In this document: in pieces, positions 24,838-35,907 of the stretch | Layout: each line of letters begins with the position of its first letter | Position numbering within the stretch: position 1 is the first letter of the stretch | Position numbers and translations under genes: made by a program | Origin: Pratylenchus scribneri | Taxonomy: Eukaryota; Nematoda; Chromadorea; Rhabditida; Pratylenchidae | Reading direction: 5' to 3' | DNA length: 64,000 nt | Assembly: GCA_030063045.1 (NCBI GenBank) | Contig: JAQSEB010000047.1 | Location: 868,001-932,000 of the forward strand | Notes under the pieces: model-generated | Databases searched by the model: none | Told to the model about the DNA's origin: nothing | Seen by the model: only the letters and a program-made list of their open reading frames with translations

Positions 24838-25207
24838 GACGTTTTGTGGCGCGGCCGGTTTGTGGCGAAAGCTAATAGCTCAGCGCCTAATGAATGTTTT
24901 CAAATGTTTTTTATATCATTGAATAGAGCAAAAAATTCTCTATCAGCCCATATAAAAATCAAATTATAAAACATATTTTTACATTTTTTAAAAATCAAAA
25001 ACCTTCAAAATTGACACCATTTTGCCCAATTTTATTCAATAGCTCATAACTTTCTCTAATTTGAATAATATGAAATGATTTATATATCATTAGATAGACA
25101 ATTTATTGCTCTATCAAATGAATATAAAAACATTCGAAATGGTTCAGTTTGCGATGAGTTATAAAGCAAAAACTAGTTCGCCACAAACCGGCCCGCCACA
25201 AACCGTC
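24838..25207. mobile_element. Foldback/MITE-like element, about 370 bp
   Basis: Terminal inverted repeats of about 31 bp lie at 24838-24868 and 25177-25207. They share the core CCGGTTTGTGGCGA and its complement, and each holds two tandem TTTGTGGCG motifs. Internally, imperfect inverted copies continue: TTGAATAGAGCAAAAAATTC at about 24919 pairs with the reverse of the TTGCTCTATCAAATGAAT segment at about 25105. AT-rich core, no coding capacity. No target duplication is clear. Confidence 0.7.
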
Positions 25208-25816
25208 GCATACCCTCCCTCCTCCACCCACTCCAAAATTGGGGGTTATTTTTCCCCAAATTTTGTTTTTGGTTTGTTTTTGATTCCACCCTCAATTTTT
25301 GCAGCAAAATTTCCTCCCCTCTTTCTGTGTTTTGCCAGCTGTCAGCATTTTTTATTCTCCCACGGGTGCGTCCGCATTTTTGCAAAGGTCTCTTTTTGGA
25401 GTCGGCCTTTGACCCCCGAAAACTTTTTTTTGATGAGGGAACAAATTTTTGAGGGGCCATTTGGGAATGCCAGCTGTGTTCTTCAACTCGTCCGCTCTTT
25501 GGCCCCAAATATTGGCCAAACTTCTCTCTCAAAAAAATGGAAATTCTTGTACCCATCTAATCCCCTCCATCCATTTTCTTCCACTTTGTTTTGTTTGTCC
25601 TTTGTCCCTTCGAATTTCCTCGTTTTTTCCAATTTCCTCCCCCCAAATCCCCCCGAGGATTTGCATGCATTTTTGCCATTTTCCTTTCCCATTTTCCTGA
25701 ATTTTTTCTCCGTCCATTTTTCGGCAACCATTTAAATCCACAAAAATGTTGTTGGGCGAAAACCGGAAATGAACATGTCCTCTGTTCAATTCCATTCCAT
25801 TCAATGGCAACTATCC

Positions 25817-26445
25817 CTTCAAATTACAAATCAGAATTACAATTTAGTGCAATTACAATTACAAATCAGAATTACAATTACAATTTAGTGCAATTACAAT
25901 TACAAATCAGAATTACAAATAGTGCAATTACAATTACAAATCAGAATTACAATTTAGTGCAACTACAATTACAAATCAGAATTACAAATAGTGCAATTAC
26001 AATTACAAATCAGAATTACAATTTAGTGCAACTACAATTACAAATCAGAATTACAATTTAGTGCAATTACAATTACAAATCAGAATTACAATTTAGTGCA
26101 ACTACAATTACAAATCAGAATTACAATTTAGTGCAATTACAATTACAAATCAGAATTACAAATAGTGCAATTACAATTACAAATCAGAATTACAAATAGT
26201 GCAATTACAATTACAAATCAGAATTACAATTTAGTGCAACTACAATTACAAATCAGAATTACAATTTAGTGCAATTACAATTACAAATCAGAATTACAAA
26301 TAGTGCAATTACAATTACAAATCAGAATTACAATTTAGTGCAATTACAATTACAAATCAGAATTACAATTACAAATAGTGCAATTACAATTACAAATCAG
26401 AATTACAATTACAAATAGTGCAATTACAATTACAAATCAGAATTA
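25817..26445. repeat. Minisatellite of nested ATTACA hexamers (units 34/35/41 bp, about 17 copies)
   Basis: A repeated unit built as TGCAATTACAATTACAAATC plus AGAATTACAA and then either TTTAG (35 bp) or ATAG (34 bp). Longer 41-bp versions carry one more TTACAA. Some copies read CAACTACAA in place of CAATTACAA. By eye there are about 17 GTGCA boundaries. The two suffixes are interspersed, not blocked. The ORF across it (25591-26061) merely translates the repeat. Confidence 0.9.
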
Positions 26446-26736
26446 TAAAAAAAAAAACACTAAAAATCAGAACAAGAGAAATTTTAATAATTGTAAAACG
26501 TGCTATACAAATGGATTAAAAATAAAAATTAAATTCTCCAGCCGCCTCCTTTTTGTTGAGAGACGAGACCTTTCCCCTTCCGGCAGAATGTGATCTTTCC
26601 CCATTTTCCTTCCATTTTTACCCATTTTCATATTTTTTTGCCTCCAAAGTGTCATTTTATAGGCCCATTGGCCAATTCATCTTCGCCCAAACATTTCCAA
26701 TTTTTTCTCCTCCCCCAAAGGCCAATTAAATCTTCG

Positions 26737-26751
26737 CCCCCCCCCCCCCCC
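26737..26751. repeat. Poly-C tract (15)
   Basis: Uninterrupted run of 15 C on the + strand. Confidence 0.95.
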
Positions 26752-29148
26752 GGCAGCATCCCGTGACTTCCTCCTCTTCCTCTTCTTCGTTTTCCATTTT
26801 CCTCTTGGCCTTCCACTTTCGGTTGCCTCCGCGAAATAATTTTTGCACTCCGTGGCCAACGTCGAATGGCAACGAAAGCGAATTCATTTTTAGTATTTTT
26901 CAGATTTATTGGTGGATTTGGATGGGAGGGGAGGATGAGCGGATTTAGGCCCCCTAAAATAATCTGCTGACTTTTTGGACAGGGCCAATTCCCGCATCGA
27001 ATATATTTTTAATTTGCACGCGAATTTCGGTCCACCAAACAAATATTTGCCCAATCAAACATCACATCGACCTTTTCCCCTTTCACATTTGCCTCTTCAA
27101 TTCAATCTCCTCCCTCCAATTTTCATTCTCTCCATCAAAATCCACTCAAATTCGAATTCATCCATCCATCCATTGGAGGGTTTTGTGTTTTTTGTTGGCC
27201 GAATTCAATTTCCCTCCTCAATTTATCATCAACAAAATCCTTGCCTTTGCCTTTGGCCCGAACACAAGGATCCTTCCTCCTTTTGCCATTTCCTTCATTT
27301 TTTTGGCCCATTCAAAAATTGTTGTTTGCTGCCGGCTGGCAAGGAAGGATTTTCCTATTCCCTTTTTCCCATTTATTTTGCGGCAAAATGTGTGGGAGAA
27401 GAAAATGTTGTTTACGTCTTTTTTGGCCCCTTTCCCCTCCACTCGTGCATTTCCAATTTTCCCCTTCGCACCTTCATTTCCATCCCGAAAAGAGGCCACG
27501 GCGGCTGGCCAACCGGTCCCCCTTTTGGCCCTTTCATATTCCTCCTTTGGTGAGCGCACATTTCCTCCTTTCAGTGGCGCGGCTGGTTGGTTGGTTTGTT
27601 GGAAAACAACCGGAGACCAAAAGGAAAAATGGAGGGAAATGGAAGATTGGATGGATGGTCGGGAATGGATGGAATAAATTTGAGCAATGGAATGGGCCCC
27701 ACTTTGATAAGGGAGGAAGAAAGAGTTGCCCCTTTTCCTTTCATCCATTTTTAATCCAACATTTTTGGCCAATATTATTCCCTCATCATTTCCATTTTAC
27801 AAACATTCCCCTTCTTAAGACGATTTTGAATGGATTTATGGGAGGAAAATGAAATTTAGAAAATTATAAGAAGAAAAATGGAAAAAATATTTTTTACCAT
27901 TTAAAATTAGTATTTTGATAATTTCCTCCCAAAATAACCTTCAAAAAAGACCACCATATGTATAATTTTTCTCACGTCGATTCATAGAAAAACAGAAAAA
28001 CATATTTTAAATGCACAATTATGGAAGGAAAGAATGAAGATGAGATGGCTTGGGGCAATTTTTTCATTTTCTTTTTTACCGAAGGAATCACAGTCACGGG
28101 TTTCTGTATCTAAAAAGGAAAATGATGGCTTCAAAAAGTGGAAAAAATGTGGGAAAAGGGGGACACGGACAGCAGTAGCAATTGGCATTGAGCCCAATTG
28201 GACTGGCTGGTTGGAAAAAAGATGGATGGATTGTTGTGGATTCCCAAACAAAACACACAACTTTTTGGGGCCCAAAGCCAACATAAAATTCTGACAATTG
28301 TCCCACTTATTTCCCTTCCATTTTTTGTTCTTTGTATTCTAATCCCCAATGGATTTGAGACTGGGATTTGGGCCAAAATTACTCAAAAGTTGGAAGGAGA
28401 ATAAATTCCATCTCCGAAAGGAAGAGGTCAGCTGATTGGCAGAGGCAATTTATATAAATTGGCAATTTTTATAGGCCAATTTTGTGTTGAGTTAATTGAT
28501 GACGATCCTCCCCTTTTCATTAGCCAAGGATTAAAGGAGTCTTTTGATGGGTTTCATCTCAATTTCACGCCAATTCCGCCATTAAATCTGCCCCTAAATT
28601 TTTCTATATTTAATCCAAAAAATTGCCCTCCAATTCCAATTTAATTCCCCATTAAAAAGCAGCAGTTGCATTTACTTCCATTTGGGCCAATTCCTTTCCT
28701 TCATTCCATCGATGGCCAATAATAATTATTTTTATGTTTTATGATTGGCTTTTTCCTGTGCTTTGCTGGAGGCCTTTCCTTGTGTTGGCCTTTTTAAATT
28801 TTCCCTTCGCACATTTTCCCAATTCCCACGTGTTTGTCCTGGAAAATCAGTCTCAGTCATTCGCCTACGTTCATCACCGTTAAATGGTGTAAAAATGTAA
28901 AATGGTCTGATGAAAATGGTCTGAAAATTCCACAGACTTTTCAAAGAGGGCTTTTCATTCATTTTTAGTTTGTTTTGTGTTCTTGTTTTTCCACCACCCA
29001 TTTTCCACAAATGTTTTGTGCCTGTTTTTTTTTTATGAATGACTAATGTGAAAAGGAGGATGACCCACAAATGGAAGCCGCTAGCCGCCATTTTCAAACA
29101 CAAAACAAAACTCGTGACCCTCAAACCATATTCCCGTACATTTTCCCT

Positions 29149-29165
29149 CCCCCCCCCCCCCCCCC
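29149..29165. repeat. Poly-C tract (17)
   Basis: Uninterrupted run of 17 C on the + strand. Confidence 0.95.
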
Positions 29166-30787
29166 ACCTTCACCAGCAGCCTTTTTAAAGTGTTGACTGT
29201 GCCAATTTGACCCGCCACAAGCTTTTAAAGCCTTTTACCGCGAAAACGTAAACAAAATTTCCCCATTAATTATATAAAAGCTCTCAATAATTTATTTTAA
29301 AAGTGCTTCTTCTTCTGATGCTTTTTCAATTCAATATAAAAACGGCCTTTTTAAATGATCGTCGACCATCATTCGGTTATAATTTTGTGTGCCATTTGGA
29401 CACTCCAAAGGGAAATTTGTGGTGCGCGAAAGGCAAAACGGCAAACAAAGGGGGCCCAAATGAATGAATGGAGGGGATTGGGGTGTGGATTATTTTGTTT
29501 GGGGAAAAGTAAGGCCAAAAAGTTGGCGAGGGGTTAATTGGCCATGACCAAAGGAAGGCCCTCCATTCATTTGTTTGCTTTCGGTGTATAATGCCTCTCG
29601 ACCAAAGACCCACTGGCGCCTCGCAAAGCTTCAACCACCCATTTTGCCTTTATTTTCCCTCCTCCTTTGGGGCTCCGCATTCTTCTATAAATATTTGTCC
29701 CCAACTCGGCTTCTTCTCAGGTTCCTTCCCTTCATTCCCCTTTTTCCCATATTTTCCATTTCCTCGTCCAATTCCCCCCAACCCACTTGTGGCCAATTCA
29801 TTCTTCCTCCTCTCCCAACAATCCACCGCACCCCAAAAAGACCATTCTCTGGCCAATTCATTATTTTATTTCGGCCAAATCATTTTGCACTTTCGCCTTT
29901 CCCTTTACCATTGCCTTTTCCTTCCATTTGACAATATATATTCCCCTTCCAGGCACATCTCCTCTTCACAATTTTTTCAACCACCCAATTCCCCCTTCCA
30001 TCCCAATTCCTCTTTTATTCACTTTTCCATTGAGAAACGGCGCGTCAGCCGTCAGCTGTCAATTCCGTGTGGCCAATTCATACACACAAATTCTTTATAT
30101 CATGTCCGGCGGCTGGCTGGACGATCAAGAATCGAGTATAGTTTGAAGAATCCCTCATCCAATCCTCCTATCCGGAGCACAGGTTGAAGCCATCCTGTGC
30201 CGGGCCAGCTGATCCTTGGTCAATCATTGTCCATATCATTGTCTCCTCCCCCATTCCATAACAATTGCAATCAGCAACACAGCATTTGGAGCATTATTAT
30301 GCTTTGAGGCCCCTTTCCCCCATTCCCTCCTTTTCCTGTGCAATTGTTGGAAAACAAAATTGGATGTTGCATCATTCTCCACTAATAATTCCGAGGGGAT
30401 TTGCAATATAAAATGGGAGGAAACTAACTAAAAACAATTATTCAACGGGGAATAAATAAATCCATTGATCTTCCAATTCCAACCACCTTCTGTCCCCTCC
30501 AAAAAACGTACAAAATCGAGAAGGGCGCGCTGAAGGGCATTCATTCATTCATTCTCCCCCCAACCACTTTTAATCACTTTCCTTTTTTTCCCACCATTTT
30601 TGTGCTGCTGTTGTGAATGAATTGCTTATCTCAAAATTCCCATCTCCTCAACCATTTTTATCAGCGAATTTACCCGTTATAGCCAGGCTCCCCCAAAAGA
30701 CAGCCTCCACTCCGTCTTGCCCGATTCTCGCACTCGAAAATTATTATTACGAGCAGTGGAGCTGACAAACAATCGGCCAAACCCCTT

Positions 30788-30801
30788 CCCCCCCCCCCCC
30801 C
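30788..30801. repeat. Poly-C tract (14)
   Basis: Uninterrupted run of 14 C on the + strand. Confidence 0.95.
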
Positions 30802-31893
30802 TCCTCATTAAGGGGTGTTGTTTTTGCAGCCGTCCTATTTTCCTCCTCCCTCCCCTTTAGCATCTTGCTTATAATGGCAGCAGGGGAATTGGGTCCGCCT
30901 CATTTAAGCCTCTCTCTGCTGATAGCACCGGGCGGGCTTTTACCCTCCTTCCTCTACACCATTTCCATTTGGCCAAGCCATTTTCCCTCCATTTTTGTCT
31001 TTGGCCGGCTTCCCTCAAATATGGCCAAGCCTCCCGGAGCATGGCCGCAGAGGAGAAATGGGACGATGAACATGAGGAATGCGGGGAAATACACAAACAC
31101 ATTTGGCCATTACGGCTGCAAACCACAGCTTGTTATGGGCCATTTTTAACGCAGGCATTCATATCCATTCACACACATTTTTCAGCAGCCTATTCAACGC
31201 CCCCAGGGGCAGCCGAGGTTGATTTACCCGCATTTCCGCCATAAATTGCTATCGTTACATTCACACACCCATTTTTACCTAAGAACACACATTCCATGCC
31301 CATTTCTTTTGTTTTCCTTTTCAAAAACGAATCCATTTAAGAGCAAAGAGCATCAATGGAATTTAACCTACCATTTAAACCACTTTTAAAAGGACAAAAC
31401 TATTTTTATTTTTTAATCTTTCACTGACAATTTTTTTCCATCCCATGATAATCATCCGCCTTGGCCAAGATTGGCTGTAGAATTCCTCTCTTTTTTAGAT
31501 TAAATCTTTATCAGTCATTTAAAAAAAGTATAAAAGTGCATTTTTTAAGATAAGCGTTTAAAGATATCCGTATAAAAACCTTTTTCCTTCGCTAAATAAG
31601 GCATTTTCAATACTGTAAAGTTGGACCATTCATTTACAAAAATTTCAAATATTAATTTTTCGCAAATTTTTTTTTTTTAAACGAAAACTACAACAAATTT
31701 TCCGATGCAAATAATCGAGATCGAGATTGATCTCGAGTTTTTAGAATTCAACAATTAATTATAGTCCGTATCTGGATTATTTATTTTTTCCTAAATTCGC
31801 GAACTCTAATTCCTATTAGTTATTTTCCAAAATCAAAATTCACCTCAATTTTTCAGAAAAAAAAAAACAATTTAAATTTTAAAAATCCCAACA

Positions 31894-34307
31894 ATGTCTG
31901 CTGAATGCCAATTGGAAAGCATCCATCGAATCCATGTGTTGCGCGCAGAATTGGAGAAGTCACTTTTGCGTGCAAATGGTGGAAGCAACGAGTCCGAAAC
32001 CATTTCACAACAAAGAACTGATGAAAAAAGGCCTCTGAATGTGCTCTTACGGTCGGGCGAGGCAGCCCAAATCCAAATTTCGGTAAGAAATAACAAAAAA
32101 TTGTTTAATAAATTCAATCGAAACATTAATTTCAGGGTCATCCACGTGCCGCTTTCGCTGTCAACAAAACGGATCCAACTTCCTCTGGTGAACATCCCGC
32201 CGCGCATCATCAAATCTTGGCCCCTTCATCGCCAACTTCTCGTTTTACGGTTTCGCCAACGCCAAATGCCATCCCTGCAATGACTGATGAGAGAAAACAA
32301 CGAACAAATGGGGAGACACCAAAGCCAAGGCCATTGCGTGTGCTGATCACTCGTCAAAGCGGAGAAGAAGAAGAAAATGCTGCCTCGACTCCGATCAAAT
32401 CAATCACTGTCCCAATGGCCAATTTGGTGACAGCCTCCTCACCTGCATCCTCCATTGACTCCGGCGTTGGTGGGGAGGTCGCTTCACCCGGAATAATTAC
32501 CAACAACAATGGCAATGAATTCCATTTGTTCGGCAGTCCATCTTCACCGTCCGGCTTCCCTTCATGGGCCACCATCCCAAAGGCAAAACGACGCATTTTC
32601 AACTTCTTCAACACTGAATTGTCACCGGTCATCGACGCATTGGCATTGCCGACCGCAAAGACAGATTCTCAAAATGGAACGCCATTGAAACTGCAGGAAC
32701 CACCTTCGGGAAAGGTAGGCATTTTCCATAATAAAATATTTCCACCGAAAACAAATTAATTTCCGTCCAATTTAAATAATAAATCTAATAAAAAAAAACG
32801 AAAATGTCAGTGGCGATGGGGCTTCCTTCCCCCGCTAATTGCAATTCATTCTTCCCCTTCCATCCATCCATCCCAACTGCCGCTGACAACTATTTTTAGT
32901 CGCACAAATTAACACACATAAAACATAGTAGCAGCGCGGTTGGATGAAGAGCGGATATTCATTCATTTGCCTGCTGCTGCATTCGGCTCCCCACCAAAGC
33001 CCCCATTAGTGGTCTTGGTTAGTTGGTTGGAGGTCTTTGGAGCTTGTTAATCCTAATCCGCTCCCCCCAATTCCCCGTTCTTTGCCCTTCTATGGCCACA
33101 TTCAAATCCCTCTTTTATACTATTTATGGTTGGTTGGTTGGGCTGGTTACATTTTCCATTCGCAATGAATGTGAATGAATGCCAAATGGCCATTGAGGGA
33201 GGAATGTAGAGGAAATAGGAAGACGGAACAAAGCGGTGGTTGGGCACAAATGCAAATCGGCCCTTATTAGGGTTTATGGAAGGGAGGAATAGGAAAGAAG
33301 ATTAAAAATGTTTGCAGAACAAAAATTGAGGGGGGAAACATTTTATTAAAATTGCAATAAATTTAATTTTTTCAGCAACACGGGTTTTTGTTCAAATCAA
33401 CGCCATTCTTGCGGGAAAATCAACAACAACAAAACAACGAGGGAAATAACGGGTATTCTTCCTCAACTGCCTCATCCACCTCAACAATTTCGTCATCACC
33501 GCCACCAACCAATAATAATGTTTCGAATTTGGCCGAACAAGTCAATAATAAGGACAATGAGCCTAATAAAATGCCTTCGCCTCAACGGCAAAATGGTCAG
33601 CAGCGCGAAGAGGACCAACCACCGATGAATGGATTGCCTCCACGAGCCGGCACAATACCACCGTTGAAAAGCATTTTGAAAAAGCCAAAGCCGGCAGCGG
33701 AAGGTGCTCACTCCGATTTGCCCAGAAACCATCAACGACGAATGCCAACAAGGTCAGTGAAATAATTTTGAATTAATAAATTAAATATTTTTTTAGGATC
33801 TTCTTATCCCGATCGATCTCGGAGGTTTTGCCGCCGCCAAGCAGCCCTTCCTCATTCTTTGGCGGATCCATGGCCGATTTCAATGCAGCAATCCTCGGCG
33901 AATTGACCTCCTCTCCATCACCACCGATCTCACATTTGGACGTTTTTGACGAGCATTTGGAACAACAATGCGGAGAAGAATTTACGGCGGCACAGACAAA
34001 AGGCAATTCATCGCCTTCGACCTGCTCTACGGATACCAACGGTAATCAATAATTACTGAAAATTGATAATGATCTGTTAAATTCAGAGAATAGTGATTTC
34101 GGCGGTTCAATTGTGAAGAAACGTGTCTCCTTCTCTGAACATGTCCAAGCCCGCATTTATCGCTCCAATTCCAGCATTTTGGGCCAACGCCGAAAAAATG
34201 AGAAAAAGTCAAAACAACGAAGCAATCGACGCTGCAATTCAGACGAATTTGAAGGAGGATCCAGTTGCGAAATGGACTTGGGGAGCGAGCCCGGATGCAA
34301 ATCGTGA
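31894..34307 (+). CDS. Uncharacterised disordered protein with PP1-docking RVxF motif
   Basis: Not recognised as a named family. Seen: five exons, 31894-32082, 32136-32714, 33376-33752, 33797-34041 and 34087-34307. All junctions keep frame, giving 536 aa from MSAECQLESIHRI to TGA at 34305-34307. The N terminus is short and helical (VLRAELEKSLLRA). The rest is Ser/Pro/Thr/Gln/Asn-rich and likely disordered, with basic patches (KRRIFNFFN; PPLKSILKKPKP). Near residue 474 is KKRVSFSEHVQARIYR, a textbook RVxF protein-phosphatase-1 docking site flanked by basic residues, followed by a Lys/Arg-rich stretch. Inference: a PP1-binding regulatory protein. A 661-bp intron precedes exon 3. The next gene is on the same strand 1.6 kb downstream. 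The two could be one longer transcription unit, but the stop codon is clean. Confidence 0.75.
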
Positions 34308-35907
34308 GCCAAAAGTCAATTCAAATTTATATTCTTCCACTAGATCACCACCAATTTGCCGCACTCGAGATCCACCATCGGTCTTTTCTTCACATCCGAC
34401 CAATAATTCCGGCTTCTCCGTTCTGGCACAATAAATTGGATGGGAAGATGACAAAACAACGAGGATTAAATTAATTTAATATTTAGTTTTATGATTGACT
34501 CGTGTATATACCGCATATTTTTGTTAATTATCTATTTTATTATTTTCCACTCGAGGAAGTGGACGGCGGTCTAATGCCAAAATATGATCAGCAATCCATC
34601 TATTGATCTTTATCTACCGCCCCAAAAACAAATCCCAACGTCGATTGTTCCTTGTTAGACTTATTTAGCATAGACTCAATTCCACACATCCTCTTCCTTC
34701 TTTAATAAATATATAAATTTGATAAAAATATTGATTATTAAACTCTTCATTCAATTATGTGAAAAATATTCCAATTAATATGGATTTGCAATTTTTAATT
34801 AAATTTATTCACCCCAATTGGCTTTACTATTAAATTTGTATCAAATATTAATAGGAACGGGAAATCCCAAAAAAATGCGTGTTAATAAATTCAATCCTCT
34901 CGTCGATTCCTCAAATATTTAATGTTTAAAATTGTCGATAAATATAAATATTACCACTCGTAAATAAGCCCTCCATTTCCCAGCCCCAATCCGATTATTC
35001 ATTCTGTTCTACAATGATTATATATTTTTTTACAATATTATTTTACGGATATGAATATGATAAATAAAAATTAACTGCAATTACCTATATTGATGGCTTT
35101 GGCTTGCATATCAGGTTTTAATTAATTTTTAAAAAAAAATAATTTAAAAATGGTTTTATATAATATGTTAGCCAATCCATGGTTCTCCCCAGTATCGCGA
35201 CATAGCCGCTTATTGCTTCTCATCAGCAATATTTATCGAGCGGCGTACGCTTCCCCCCGAAGTGTCAATACCCTACATAAGTCTCTCGGTTGGCCTAGAT
35301 ATTTCCTAAAAATCCTTTTCTCTCTCCTCCAACCACTTCCAATTTATATTGACTAAAATTGGGAAATGCTTTACTAAACAATGGGTATAAGTCTTTTACT
35401 CTCACATAGTCAGTTGGAGGCCTAAAGGCAGAAGCTGTCAATCCATTGGCAGTCGTCGAAGCGGATGAAGCCCTTTCGGGGCCGACCAGCAGCCAACAGC
35501 GCTCGCCCATTTCCAACTAACTTTAATCCCGTTGGCTATACCCATTCCCCTGCTCCTTTCTTTCCTTCCCATCTCATAAATTCTATTCTTTCCGCCCGCT
35601 CGATTCGCACTCATCCCTTCCCTATCTATCCATCTGTCGTCATTTTAGAACAATAAATTGTAAATAGGTGAAATTAGACCCTATATTGTTAAGCTATAAT
35701 TTTTATTTTTTTTTCAGAGATTAATACTAGATTAGTAATAATGATTTATTGCGAATGACCGAGCCGAGCCATCTTCTTTATTCAACCGTAAGTATTTACA
35801 TAGCACGATGAAAAAATCAACGTACTTTTTAGTAATCTATTCATCCAATTGATTTCATCATATTCATCAAATAACATTATCAATCAATCATCGAACGAGA
35901 GTAGAGA
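34308..35907. other. Intergenic spacer between the RVxF gene and the RUN-domain gene
   Basis: AT-rich, with AATAAA-type signals near 34430 and 34700-34710 for the upstream gene. A TTTTTTTTCAG acceptor at about 35707-35717 lies about 190 bp before the next start and may belong to a 5' UTR. ORFs here are short and unconvincing. Confidence 0.4.

Larger units (their letters stand above)
26446..31893. other. Gene-free interval, part 2 (pyrimidine-rich, poly-C tracts)
   Basis: No supported gene. Pyrimidine excess on the + strand persists to about 31300. C homopolymers lie at 26737-26751 (15), 29149-29165 (17) and 30788-30801 (14). Near the right end, TTTTTCAG at about 31850-31857 sits 37 bp before the start codon at 31894 and may be a trans-splice or 5' UTR acceptor. 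This interval could then include a long 5' intron of that gene. All long ORFs are Phe/Pro/Ser or Lys/Glu/Gly-biased readings of the composition. Confidence 0.4.

Noticed and set aside
25591..26061. 156-codon ORF with QLQLQIRIT repeats
   Set aside because: It translates the minisatellite, which is also open in other frames.
25817..26445. Possible CRISPR array
   Set aside because: Units are contiguous with no unique spacers, and the genome is eukaryotic.
27218..27852. Overlapping ORFs of 164-203 codons on both strands
   Set aside because: Composition artefacts. No conserved residues and all overlap one another.
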